This document shows, one piece after another, positions 13,960-29,672 of a stretch of DNA of 64,000 nt. The notes beneath the pieces are model-generated. The model made no database searches. It had not been told where the DNA came from and saw only the letters and a list, made by a program, of their open reading frames with translations. Location: assembly GCF_000321225.1 (NCBI RefSeq), contig NW_004450276.1, positions 4,265,467 to 4,329,466 of the forward strand, given 5' to 3'. Made by a program: the position numbers and the translations under genes. Numbering within the stretch: the first letter of the stretch is position 1; every line of letters begins with the position of its first letter. Source of the stretch: Odobenus rosmarus divergens. Its lineage: Eukaryota > Chordata > Mammalia > Carnivora > Odobenidae.

Positions 13960-14425
13960 TGCCCTCTTTCTCTCAATTGGTGGTACTGTGTCCCCCAGTC
14001 ACCCAGTTAGAAACCTGTCCTTTTTTCTAGACTATCTTCCTCCACTCCCAATTTAAGGGTCCTTCCAATAATCACGAAGTCCTTCTGGTTTTACTTTCTA
14101 CCTGTATTTTGACCCATCACTTCTGCTCTCGTGGCTTAAGGTGTCATCGGGCTAACTTCTGGTTGTTTCTTTAGGAGAGTCAGTGTTAGTGCCATCTGCT
14201 CTGGGATAGGTGGCCTCTCCTTGTCCTTACTCTGCCCCCTGCCTGGTCCTGCTGTTTATCACTATGTGATATTCCCCTGCACCACTTTGTGAACTCCTTG
14301 AAGGAAGGAACTGGGTGGGACTTACTGACTGTTTTATCCCCAGACCCTGATTTATGGCCTGGCATATATGAGGTGTTAAATAAGTGATTGTCAACTGGAT
14401 GAATGAACAAATAAAACTTTTCTTC
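13960..14425 (+). mobile_element. L2 (CR1-clade) LINE remnant, sense
   Basis: The left part (CTCTCAATTGGTGG to CGTGGCTT) resembles decayed L2 coding sequence. The right part is clearer: GTGAACTCCTTGAAGGAAGG, TTTTATCCCCAGACCCTG, TGGCCTGGCATATATGAGGT, GTTAAATAAGTGATTGTCAA, then GGATGAATGAACAAATAA, which is the L2 3' end pattern. Confidence 0.65.
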
Positions 14426-18690
<4,265 letters not shown>

Positions 18691-18925
18691 AACTGGAAAT
18701 ATCAACAAGCAAATAAAAGTTTTTAAGTATCTACTGTGAGCAATGGTAAATAAAGGTACCTCTGCCTTGGGATTACATTGTCTATTGGACTATTAGAGTG
18801 AAGCAGAATGTGGGAGTTCCTTAGAAAATACAAATAATGAAATAGGGGTTTTCAGCGATGACAAAGCTCAGACAGCTGTGAAAATCCTATAAGAATTTAT
18901 AGGGAAATTACTGTTTAAGATCTTT

Positions 18926-19117
18926 TTTTTTAAAGATTTTATTTATTTATTTGACAGAGAGATAGAGAGCACAGGTAGGCAGAGAGGCAGGCAGAGGAAG
19001 AGGGAGAAGTAGGCTCTCCGCCGAGCAAGGAGCCCCATGCGGGGTTCGATCCCAGGACCCTGGGATCACGACATGAGCTGAAGGCAGACGCTTAACCGAC
19101 TGAGCCACCCAGGCACT
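18926..19117 (-). mobile_element. CAN SINE, antisense
   Basis: AAAGATTTTATTTATTTATT tail, GGTTCGATCCCAGGACCCTG core and CCGACTGAGCCACCCAGGCA head complement. Flanks CTGTTTAAGATCTTT (18911-18925) and CTGTTTAAGGTCTTT (19118-19132) form a target duplication with one mismatch. Confidence 0.96.
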
Positions 19118-19319
19118 CTGTTTAAGGTCTTTCTTAAAGGACATCTCAATCTCAAAGGTTGTGTAGGGAAGGAAGAGTAGGTCCCATGGAAGAATATCTT
19201 GAGTAAATATACAGAAGAAGAAATGGGTACGGTGTATTTAGGATAGCAAATAATTGAGTTTGAGTGAAGCTGAGGGTGGGTTTACCAAAAAAACAAAAAA
19301 AAAAAACAAAAAAAAATGG

Positions 19320-19640
19320 CTTATTAAGATGAGAAAAGTAGATTGGGACAATTTTATATACTGCCTCAAGAGTCAGTTGGAGTCATTAGTCCTTACTTAG
19401 GGAAGTGATAAGCTTAAGAAGCTGAATCCAGACATTTGTGTAATGCCTTCAAGTATAAAAAGACTGGGGTTAGTACACATAATTGGAAGAATATTGCAGT
19501 AGTTTGTGTGACACATATTGAGGGCCTTGGCAATTCTGTGGCTTCAAACAGAGAAATAATGCTGTCAGCCAAAATTACAAACTCAAGCAGAAGAGCTGGT
19601 TTTAGGGAATGTCAATGGCTTCAGTTCTGAAGCTATTAAA
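19320..19640 (-). mobile_element. L2 LINE coding remnant, antisense
   Basis: Purine-biased sequence with ATTGCAGTAGTTTGTGTG and GATAAGCTTAAGAAGCTGAA-type blocks that resemble antisense L2 ORF sequence, where I expect ...TATTGCAGTAGTCCAGG. Old and weak. Confidence 0.45.
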
Positions 19641-19666
19641 TTTTGTGTAAAGAAAGGACTAAATAT

Positions 19667-19848
19667 GGGGCGTCTGGGTGGCTCAGTCGGTTAAGTGTCC
19701 TGCTCTTGATTTCAGCCCAGGTCCTGATCTCAGGCTTGTGAGATTGAGGCCCGGGTCAGGCTCTGTGCTCTGCATGGAGTCTGCTGGTCCCTCTCCCTCC
19801 CCCTCTACCCTCCCCCCGCAAATAAATAAATAAATAAAATCTTTAAAA
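19667..19848 (+). mobile_element. CAN SINE, sense
   Basis: Head GGGGCGTCTGGGTGGCTCAG, short CT-rich middle and (AAAT)n tail. Perfect 14-bp target duplication AAAGGACTAAATAT at 19653-19666 and 19849-19862. It inserted beside the antisense L2 remnant. Confidence 0.97.
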
Positions 19849-19862
19849 AAAGGACTAAATAT

Positions 19863-20595
19863 AAGCAGAATTCACACGAGGACCATGTCTTTTTGAGCTT
19901 ACTGTGTATTTCTGTGCTAGTATATTGCGTAGCATTTAAGAGCCATTTAATTAATGTGTTGAAGGAATGAGAGAAAAAGAAAAAGTTAAGGTTGAAAGAT
20001 CACCCCTGACACCATGAATTACATCATGCTTCCTAGCATCTTTAAAGTGTGATATAAGCATGGTTATTTTATAATATGGCATATTTTCTGACATTTGGGT
20101 TACTAGTGTTCCACTGAATTTTAAAAAGTGAATTCTTAATCACATTTGTTCAAAATCTATACACACAGTGGTAAAAATATGGGCACCTTTGATTTTCAGC
20201 TTCTCAAATTGTTTTATCCTTAAAAGTCATGTCAGTGATTCAGCCAGTATAAACTAAGATTTCCCTTAGCTCAGTTGGTAGAAAAAAAAAAAAAACACAA
20301 AACAAATAGCTATATCATCTTTACTGCTTCAAAGTACCACTTTCTTTTGAAAAGATCCTCAAAATAAGTGAAAAATCTGGTGTCTTGAATGATCTCTATC
20401 TTCTTTGAAGAAAACACTAATGTAAAGAAGCTTTCTTTTTTCTCTACTTAAAATACGCTAGCCTGGAACTTGCATATATAAATCCATACCCTGTTTAAAG
20501 AGACACAGTTGAGATAACTTAGACATTTACCTGAGTTCTTTCAAAATGAAACCAGAGATCTCCTGTAAAAGTTTTCAGCTAAATAAATAGCTTCT
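19863..20595. other. Unique intron sequence with a tRNA A-box-like motif and poly-A
   Basis: TTAGCTCAGTTGGTAGA at 20266-20282 is directly followed by about 14 A. Nothing else recognised. Confidence 0.4.
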
Positions 20596-20599
20596 TTGC

Positions 20600-21400
20600 A
20601 CTTCTATTGTTCATTTATTCAGTCAGTATTGATGGAGTCCCTACTGTGTGAAAGGCACAGTATGTGATACTTTGCTGTATGCAAAGAAGAATAAATTAGG
20701 GGTCCTGCTCCAAAGCTTAGAATCTAAGAAGAGGAAGGGGTATATGACTAAATGTAAGAGGAAACTCACTGTAAATGTGGTGGAGCGGAAGTTTGCTCCA
20801 AGAGGAGACCATTCCTATTGGGCCCATCAAGAACAGGTTTGTCACACTGGCCTTAAAGGAGGGTAGAAGTTTAGTAGGCAAAGAGGCAGGTGGAAAAGAC
20901 ATGGAGAGGGGTGGGGTGGTACAGACAAGGGGATGCTGAGCTAAGGGACAGTGCTGGACCTACGGTGAACATATGCGGAGGGTTGACAAGTGTATCTGTT
21001 TATCCTGAATGGAGGGTTGGAGTTAGAGTCTAGTGAGGAGAGATGGGAGGAGGGATGGAAGATACCTTGAACATTATAAATTTGCATGATATCCAGCAGG
21101 TATCAGGGGCTTTTGAGTAGAGAGCAGATCTGGCCTGTGCTGGCAGTGGAAATCAGGGTAAGGTGTGTTGGGGGGGGCAGGCGGGTAGAGGCCAAGAACG
21201 CACTTAGCAGCAAGGCTTTGGGTATTTCCGCGAGGGCTGCAGTTACTTGACCAGGGCGGGTAGAGTGAAGAAGCAGAGAAGGGCCAGTGCAAGACACATC
21301 GTTGCGTTCTTTCATCATTGTGGTTGCGGAGGTTTCTAGGCACGTGGTGAGTAAAACTAAGAACAGCTTAAAAGGGGACTTGTGAACAGACTTTTGATGG
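20600..21400 (-). mobile_element. L2 LINE remnant, antisense
   Basis: TTCATTTATTCAGTCAGTAT then GGAGTCCCTACTGTGTGAAA and GGCACAGTATGTGATACTTT is the reverse complement of the L2 3' end. The purine-rich sequence to about 21400 is probably its antisense body; the right limit is uncertain. Confidence 0.55.
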
Positions 21401-22845
21401 ATCTCTTCTGTGATTGACTAGGTGTGAGAGGCAGATGGACCTATCTGACAAATGCTCGTCACATGAGGAATCTTGAAAAAGTCATTAACCGTGAATGGCT
21501 TGGGGCCACTCGCCAGGCGAGTGAGGTTAAATCAAGTTGACTGCAGGCCGCTCTAAATAGACAGGGGACTGGGATTTTTAAAGAGGGACACATGGGTGTC
21601 TGTGAAGCAGAAATGAATGTTCTATTGACTGTCAGTTCTCTTCGACTGTGTCTACAGATGCCTCTTGAACTTGTTTTTACATTGGATTGGGGAAAAAGAA
21701 AATGAAATGTGAGAGTGGATATTTTCAACCACAACCTCCTTCACTCCTACCACACTGTTCTCCCATTTCCCATGCCTCCTTAAAACCCAGCTCCACCCCT
21801 CCTCTCTTTCTCTGTTCACAGAGACACAAATTTCTTTAAGACTGAAATGACCTTAAAGATGTTCTGTGTGACTGCTAAGACCAGCACCATTTCAAAACAG
21901 AAAATAGTTTAAAAATACAGACATCTACATGATTTATTGTGACCCATCTTTGAATTTAAATATATATATTTCATTATGAATAGACTTAAGTTTATAGTTA
22001 AAAATGTAAATAAAAACTAAATATTTGGCCATTTATTTATAAATTATAAACATGGATCTTTGTTAAGCATTTTAATTTTCAAAAGCTTCAATCATCCATA
22101 CAAATAACACACAAAATGAATTGGAAATACCATCTTATTTTCTGGTTCACTGGTAACAGAATTTGAAAGCATTCATTTATCTTTTTATTTAAAAGATACT
22201 TCAGAATACAAATACTCCAGGCATTAAAAAAACTAGTATTCTGTGCCTCTCTTGAAAACATTTCCATTAATGGCACCACTAAGCTGTGCTGTTTGCAACA
22301 ACACAGCTTAGTGGATATCACACTGCTTTCATTTTCTTGCTATAGAATACTCTAATTGGTTCTTTTTCATTATTAGGCTGCTTAGGTGATCTTTTAAATG
22401 TTTCAAAAAGTAGATTTAAGTGTGAGGATTTGATTTTTAATTCTTGTGACTATCACTTGTAATGATACCTTTTTCATGAGCCCATCCTGGGTTACGTACA
22501 CTAACTACGATGAGAGAAGAGATGGGGATGGGTAAGTGATGCTTTCAAAATCATGGGGAAGATAAAGGGTGACAGTATCCAGATAAATCTGACCCCAGAA
22601 TTTAAGTATGTAGGCAGATGCTGGTTCGTAATTAAAATTGTGTGTGGAATTACAGGCAGATGTATGCAAGATTAGGAATCAAAGATGACATAAATTAAAA
22701 AGGTAATGATGAATAGGTATTACTCACCTTGATTGTAGGAAGGATTTGCCCTCCCTTCCCTTCTACATGAATTTCTAATTGGAGGTTTAGAATTTTTTCT
22801 CAGGGTACAAGAGCAGTTTATTCACACTTCTCTGTTTTCTTTTTC
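21400..22845. other. Unique intron sequence, nothing recognised
   Basis: Mixed composition; no named repeat or exon. Confidence 0.4.
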
Positions 22846-22849
22846 CAGT

Positions 22850-22915
22850 TTTTTTGTTTTTTTGATGTAACTGACATACAGCACTGTTGAATATTGTATC
22901 TATCTTATTTCATTT
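22850..22915 (-). mobile_element. Short L1M-type antisense fragment
   Basis: TTTTTGATGTAACTGACATA followed by CAGCACTGTTGAATATTGTA resembles the L1M 3' UTR complement (usually ATATAATTGACATA...). Only about 65 bp. Confidence 0.5.
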
Positions 22916-22919
22916 GCCG

Positions 22920-24735
22920 CACGTTAACTAAAGAAATATAAAATGTTCATTATGTCATTAGTGTTTAAGATATGAAGAATCAGAGCTTGGCATTAAAAAA
23001 GTCAAAAAGACAAAAGTAAAATATTTACCTTCCTTCTTTCCCTGCCTCCCACTCTATGCGTTCCCCTCCCAAGAAAAAACAACCATTACTCTTTGAGCAA
23101 TTGTGCTATGTTAAATTCAAATTTAGAGTAATTTCCTAAATTTGATCTACAATCATCTATAATCATCAATCATTAGATTGATCTATAATCAATCCTTTCA
23201 CTTTAAGTCCCCAATAAGAGAGGTTAAAAAAAAAAAAGAAAAAAAGAAAAGTAGTGAGTATTATTTTGATTGGGTTTTCTGGATATGTATTAGCAAATCT
23301 TCCAACTTCTTGTTTTGTTCTCACTTTCAAATAGTCATATTTTAATTGTAGTCCCAAGCAATATTTCATGCTTTTTAGAGGGACTTGATTAATAACAGTT
23401 ATAAGAGGCTTTTTAAGAGTGGAAGAGAGTTAGTTATTACTCATGATGATTGATTTATAAATACCAAGTCCGTTGTCTTCCAAGTGTATAACCTCATAGA
23501 ACAGGACAGAATGCATCCATTAACTTTCTGAATCTAGTGAAAAAGTGAAGGGAGTTATTTTGTCTTTTATTATTATTATTATTATTACTACTACTACCAT
23601 TGTTGTTGTTATTAAGAGAAAGCAGAAGCTATGGGTCTCTGGAGATTTGATGCATGAAGGGAAGGTACTGAAGGGATAGATGCAGGACAAAATAAAGACA
23701 TCCCATTCGGTTCACTAATTTAAAGTAATAAACAAGGTCTCAAGGATTCCTGGACAGAATGATAAGTTTTGTGATGTCTGCTTTGCTGTATCTAAATGAT
23801 TCTCTGTGAAGTACCTCTGAGAACCTGAGAGAGTTCATTTTAGCAGTCCTCCTAGATGACTGACTCTTCCCCAAACTGTCTAGTGTCCAGAAGTAAATTT
23901 GGTAGATTCACCGACATTGCTACATTTCTTTTCACTGTGGCTTTATGAACTGCATGTTCTGAAGACCCTTTGTTTCTTCTGTGTATCGACACATCATAAT
24001 CCGTTAGCACTGAGTCCTTGGGGCCAGGGGTAAGTGTGGATGGAGATTAGAGCAATAGGAGAGGGACCACCCAGGAAATAGACTCAAGTCAATAGGAATG
24101 AGCAAGAAAAATACGAGAGGCAGAAACATGGGCAGAACAAAGGAAGAAAATTCTAGAAAAACAAGAATGAGAGGACCATTAATGCATGGTAGTTAAGTCA
24201 TGATTGGGGGTAGGAATGGGGAATGTTGATCAGCCAGGATGAGAGTCTGGGTGAAAATCACATTCTCCAGATTTAGCACCTTCCTTTGCCATGACAGCCG
24301 TAGAGGAGTCTACCCATCACTAGTGCTTAGACATTCACCCAGAAGCATTTGCCTCTGGAAAGCACCATTTATCCTCTCGGGAATCCAGGCTTTATTTGAA
24401 ACATTGGCAACAAATATTTTGCTTGCATCCTGTCCTAGTCACTTCATCAATAATTCAGAAAAATAACAATATTGCACAGATGCTCAAATATATCACCCAA
24501 CTGAAAACAAAGGGAGTCTAGGTTAATAAAGAAGCAGTTCACACAGCTGCTCTAACATTGTCTGATCCTGGAAAAGAAGGGGAAAAAATACTAAGCCCTT
24601 CAGGTCTGACTTTGGACCCTAGCCAGTTCAGGAATAAATTCAGAAAAGCTCCCTTAATTCCTACTGAAGCCAGCAATTGAAATTCAGTTTTTTGGAGAAG
24701 CAGTCTGGCATCTAGGCTAAGATAAATAGAATCAA
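22920..24735. other. Unique intron sequence with a (TTA)n/(CTA)n run
   Basis: The trinucleotide run at about 23564-23615 changes from ATT to ACT to GTT units. Nothing else named. Confidence 0.45.
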
Positions 24736-24739
24736 ATCA

Positions 24740-24935
24740 GAATATATAGGTCCTTAAGTCAAACTAGTCATAGCTGTTGTAATCTTTAGCAAATTACCTT
24801 CTATCTCTCTCTCGCCTCGATTTTCCAATCTACAAAATAGCGTAATAAAAGTACCTCGCTCAGAAAGATTTTTGTTCAAAAGTAAGTTAACTAATAATCT
24901 GTTATTGATACCTATTTCATAGAAAATGCTAATTA
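24740..24935 (+). mobile_element. MIR remnant, sense
   Basis: CTCGATTTTCCAATCTACAA, AATAGCGTAATAAAAGTACC and TCGCTCAGAAAG follow MIR core order (CTCAGTTTCCTCATCTGTAAA...TAATAGTACCTAC). Confidence 0.6.
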
Positions 24936-24959
24936 ATAGCATATATTATTATTACTGTA

Positions 24960-26555
24960 CTTTTATATATGTTAATTTTCCTCTTTTATCCTTTTCAAAA
25001 TACTTCTTCCATAAAGCTGTGCTTGCTTATTAGTTTGTCTTGTTTTCTTTGATGACATTATCCATATCTCAGAGAGTGTTTAGGGACTTAACTTGTCACT
25101 ATCTCTAACCAATCCTTTTAAAGACTGGCTCATCCATTCCTGGGTGGGAGGTATAAAGGGTCTAGATGACTTGGGATGTCCTCTTTATCAGCATAGGCAT
25201 CTGTCATCTCGAACTGCAGTGCAGAATCTCCTCTAAAAACCTCCCAATGCTGACATTCTGTGACTCTGATTGTCTCACAGAATTTAACAATTTTGTAATT
25301 GCATGGCAGAAGAATCTTGAAATGTTTCTCTAATTGTGGTATGATAGGGCTATAACTGGATAACAGTCATTATTATAATCAGCGGGCCACACATATCATG
25401 CTTCGTATTCTACCCTTTGTATGACAAGTACTTTAAGGACAAGTCATCAAAGCATAAAGTTAGTTATGGCTTAACTGATGGACAACCCCCCCCCCAGCAG
25501 CATCCAGATTGCCTTTTATAGATTTGAGATTCACTTAATTGCTAATAACCAACTTGAAAATGTATTGAAGACACAACCACAACTGCAAAATTAAATATTT
25601 ATCTAGTTAAATTTATGATGCTTTGCCTTTGAATTAGGAGACAGATTTCTTTATGGGTACCCGTTATTTCAATGCTCACCATTATTTTCAGGATCTTTTC
25701 TTATTTTTTAATACTTCCCAGAAAACCAGTAGGTGTACTGTGAAAACAGCTCAAAATGCTGTTCTCATTTCAACTGATACAGCTCTGAGGCTGAAACATA
25801 GTATTAAAAAAATAGAAATTCTAAATGTTTTGTTGGCTATTTCTAATGTGGTTATGGTCGGTTAAGATTACATTGTTGGTCTGACTAGCTGGGGGGCTAC
25901 AGGGATATTTTCATTTAATCTGCTTGGATTATTGTTCAATTGAGAGGTTTCTGCTGAAGGCAAAGATTAAAAAAACACTTTTTAATTGGTTTATTGTCAA
26001 TTTCCGCAGCTACTTTAAAAAGCAAACATGATTTTAGTTAATAACGTACAGAGAAAACCCATAGCACTTTTAGATTACTGTAGAAAAATAGGAAATTAGG
26101 AGAATTCAGAAAACTGGATTTTGCAAAAAAAAAAAAAAGGATTACATAAGTGTTAAAGAGTAAAACCTCTTTAACATTTTTTAATTGTGGTTAAAATATA
26201 AACAGGGTAAGAGTTACCATTTATGGGTTTACTATTTATGAAGTTTTAGTCATTGAGCTCAGCTCTGACTTTTATTTTCCTCCTGTTTTTTTTTTCCTTT
26301 GAAGTAGTAATTCTCTAAGTAAGTTATCAGTTTCCTCCAAAATGCACTCAAAACACAGCTACTCCCCAAAACTTTACACCAGTGCACTCTTGTAAGTAGT
26401 GTTTACTATTCTCTCTTTTTACCTTTCCAGTTCTCAATAATTGGAGATTATTTTGAAGAAGTTTTAAAAGCTACTTTTTTAGCATTAAGTAAAATCGAAT
26501 AAAACTGATTATACAATTTGGAAATTATTGAGTATTCCTAACTTGTATACAATTT
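24960..26555. other. Unique intron sequence, nothing recognised
   Basis: Includes a C-run at about 25487-25496 and A-runs near 26126. No repeat family named. Confidence 0.4.
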
Positions 26556-26574
26556 AAAAAATAAGACTTATGAG

Positions 26575-26778
26575 GGGTGCTTAGGTGACTCAGTCATTAA
26601 GTGTCTGCCTTCAGCTCAGGTCATGATCCCAGGGTCCTGGGATCGAGTCCCGCATCGGGCTCCCTGCTCGGCGGGAAGCCTGCTTCTCCCTCTCCCACTC
26701 CCCCTGCTTGTGTTCCCTCTCTCACTGTCTCTCTCTCTCTCTATAAAATAAATAAATTTTTAAAAAATCTTTAAAAAC
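26575..26778 (+). mobile_element. CAN SINE, sense, younger arctoid-type body
   Basis: GGGGTGCTTAGGTGACTCAG head; body GATCGAGTCCCGCATCGGGC, TCCCTGCTCGGCGGGAAGCC, CTCCCCCTGCTTGTGTTCCC. Perfect 15-bp target duplication AATAAGACTTATGAG at 26560-26574 and 26779-26793. Confidence 0.97.
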
Positions 26779-26793
26779 AATAAGACTTATGAG

Positions 26794-27312
26794 ATGTTAT
26801 GTAACTAAAAATTAAAGTTATAAGGTGATGTGTTAACATGGAAAGAATGCTTATGATGATTATCAAGATATAAAATTGTAATTACATAAAATAGTATTTA
26901 TTTTAAAATACCATGCAAATAAAATGGAGGGAAAAGCAATGCCGGTTGTTTTGTAATGGTGGTTATTTTTCTATTTCTGATTTTCCAAATGTTAATGTGG
27001 ATTCATTAATATGAATTTCATTAATATGAAAATAATGTCATTATGTCTATTATTATAAAAAGTAAAGAGGAATCTGACTTCTTTTCAATGCAGATGGCTA
27101 CCAGTTTATTTTAACAGCATTTATTTTTTGTATTTGTCCCACTGATATAAAATGCTGTTGCTAAAGTCTTTTATTTTTCATAGGATTTGAAATATATTAT
27201 GTGGGTTAACCTGATTTCTTCTCTCATAAATATAAAATACACTAGAAGAAAACTAGAGAGAATTACTTTGTAATCCTGAAATTAGGAATATTTTACTAAG
27301 AATACAAAACCC
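26794..27312. other. Unique AT-rich intron sequence
   Basis: No repeat recognised. Confidence 0.4.
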
Positions 27313-27563
27313 TGGGGCTCCTGGGTTGTTATTCAGTTAAGCCTCCGACTCTTGGTTTCGCCTTAGGTCATGATCTCAGGATGGTAGAGTGAGCTCCACA
27401 TTGAGCTCCACATTCAGGGTGGAGTCAGCTTTAGATTCATACCTCCTCCCTCTCCCTCCACTCCTCCCCCTCTGCTCCTTCTCCCTCTTACACAGCCTCC
27501 GTCTTTCTCTCTCTCTCTCAAAAATAAAATAAAATAAAATAAAATATAATAATAATAATAATA
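27313..27563 (+). mobile_element. CAN SINE, sense, diverged, with composite A-rich tail
   Basis: Head GGGGCTCCTGGGTTGTTATT, core GGTCATGATCTCAGGATGGT, CT-rich stretch, then (AAAAT)n passing into (AAT)n. A 12-bp unit GAGCTCCACATT is tandemly doubled within the body at about 27391-27416. Confidence 0.9.
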
Positions 27564-27813
27564 ACACAAGACCCAGAAACCATAAAAGAAAATATTGACA
27601 AAACTGTGTATATTAAAATTTGCATATATTAAAAATTCATGGCATTTGAACATCAAAATTTAAGAGAAAGGAAATAAAAACCTAGGAAACTATTTGCAGC
27701 ATGCACAACAGTCAATGGGCTATATTCCTTAATATATAAAGATTTAGTGTAAGAAAAGATAAATATGGCAACTAAGCAATGAGCAAAGGCAGCTTATTAA
27801 AAAGGAATTACAG
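27564..27813 (+). mobile_element. L1M ORF2 3' coding remnant, sense, left part
   Basis: Contains decayed L1 ORF2-like phrases: ACCATAAAAGAAAATATTGA, TAGGAAACTATTTGCAGCAT, CAAAGGCAGCTTATTA. It resumes at about 29202 after an insertion. Confidence 0.6.
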
Positions 27814-29201
27814 GAACTTCTGATTTCAGCTCCCCATTACAAAGATCTTAGAACTTGTCATTGTCAGTCTAACAACAAGAAAAAGCTACCTAAGCTGAAA
27901 ATCAGTAACTTTCAATGGACCCATCAGAGAGCTGAGCTTACAGGACAAACCACCATCCCTAGAATCTGGAGACACAGGTGTATCCAAAGAGAGATAATAG
28001 GCATCTGAGCAGAAGCCACCAGCAGCAGGGATTGGTAATAACATTTAAGTGGTAATTTCAAGATTTGGAGTGTGCATTAGCCTAAGAGTAAGAAACTCCT
28101 GGAGTCTCTGGTCTTAGGGAGGCCCTTAAGCTTTTATGGGCTTGACTTCCAGGAGCCCCATCAGGTCCTCAGAGTGAAAGGTCCCCTCATAGCTCTGCTG
28201 GGAGAGAGGAAGAGTAATCATTGTGGAATACATATAGAACTTTCTCCAAAACAAAGGCCTAATCTTCAGGGAAAGATTTTTTCCTAGGGCCTTAGCCTAG
28301 CTAGAAGATGCTTTTGTGTTTCCTCTAGAGCTGCCTGGAACCTTCCTGCCTCACACGGGGGAAGATAACAATAACAATACATGGTCAACAAGACTCAGGG
28401 CTTCTAGGAAATAGATTGAAAATGCTATAGCCGGGGCGGGAGGGTGGGGGGACACTATTCCACTAGAAAAACACTTTGAAGGTCACAGCCCAAGGACATA
28501 GGCCCTTTAAAGACTGAGAAACTTCTAAAATGGAAATTTGAAGGGAAGAAAGAATGGGGGAAAAAAAATCAAACATCCAAGAACTATGGGACAATAATAA
28601 AAGATGTAACATATACATAATTGGAATATCACAGGAGAAGAAAGAGTAGGAAACAAGAAATATTTGAAATAATAGTGGTGAAGAACTCCCCAAAATCAGT
28701 GACAATCATCCAGCCAGGAACTCAGCAAACACCAACCAGGAAAACAAAGTAACACACTTAGGCATATATTTTTAAACTGGGGGGATAAAAGCAAAGAAAT
28801 AATCTTAAAAGAAGCCAGAGAAAACCACACCTGACTTCCAAATACCCAACCAGTACCTCTCAAAACTGACAAGGTCATCAAAAGCAAAGGAAAGTCTGAG
28901 AAACTGTCAAAGCCAAAAGGAGCCTAAGGAGACATGACAACAAAATATAATGTGGTAACCTGGGTGGGAACCTGGAACAGAAAAAGGACATTACGTAAAA
29001 CTAAGGAAATATGAGTATGTTTACTTTAATAATTTTGGTGGTAATTATGGATCACTGTTCCATTAATTTTGACAAAGATTCCATACTAAGAGGTGTTAAT
29101 GGTATGGGAAACAGGGTGTCCAGGATATTGAAAGACTCTGTACTACCTTTGCAACTTTTCTCTAAGTTGAAACCTATTTTAAAATAAAAAAAGTTATTTT
29201 T
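27814..29201 (+). mobile_element. Inserted older L1-like 3' segment, sense
   Basis: About 1.39 kb lying inside the L1M remnant. The end reads CTCTGTACTACCTTTGCAAC, TTTTCTCTAAGTTG and TATTTTAAAATAAAAAAAGT, an L1M-type 3' terminus. Near-duplicated flanks (AAAAAGGAATTACAGG near 27798; AGAAAGGGAAATACAAG near 29203) look like a decayed target duplication. The 5' two thirds match nothing I can name with certainty. Confidence 0.5.
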
Positions 29202-29444
29202 AGAAAGGGAAATACAAGTGGCTGCTCAACATGGAACAATATGTCATCTCACTGCTAATAAGAGAAATGCAAATTAAAGCTATAATGGTATATTATTTCC
29301 ACTCATGTGGTTTAGAAAGATTTTTAAAGAGCAAGTTAGAGAAATCAAAAAGTTTTTGGTGGTTTTTTTTTTTTTTTTAGGGTATGGAGAAAAAGGTACT
29401 CTCAAGAATTGCTGGTGTTATTATCTATTAAAATATAAAATGTA
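29202..29444 (+). mobile_element. L1M ORF2 3' coding remnant, sense, middle part
   Basis: CTAATAAGAGAAATGCAAAT, TATAATGGTATATTATTTCC, GGTATGGAGAAAAAGGTACT and AATTGCTGGTGTTATTAT follow the ORF2 C-terminal coding order. A T-run at about 29365-29379 disrupts it. Confidence 0.7.
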
Positions 29445-29672
29445 GGGGCGCCTGGGTGGCTCAGTTGTTAGGCGTCTGCCTTCGGCTCAGGTCATGACCC
29501 CAGCGTCCTGGGATCAAGCCCCGCATCAGACTCCCTGCTCGGTGGGAAGCCTGCTTCTCCCCCTCCCACTCCCCCTGCTTGTGTTCCCTCTCTTGCTGTC
29601 TCTTTCTCTGTCAAAGAAATAAATAAAATCTTTATATATATATATGTATATATATACACACATATATATATA
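29445..29672 (+). mobile_element. CAN SINE, sense, younger body, with (TA)n tail
   Basis: GGGGCGCCTGGGTGGCTCAG head, CCCGCATCAGACTCCCTGCT, CACTCCCCCTGCTTGTGTTC and AAATAAATAAAATC tail, followed by a TA/CA-rich run. It interrupts the L1M copy that resumes after it. Confidence 0.95.

Noticed and set aside
20266..20282. A functional tRNA gene
   Set aside because: Only the A-box-like stretch is present; there is no anticodon arm, T arm, B box or acceptor stem.
21120..21330. GC-richer patch resembling a CpG island or promoter
   Set aside because: CpG content is low and scattered, the patch is short, and it looks like antisense L2 sequence; there is no TATA or exon context.
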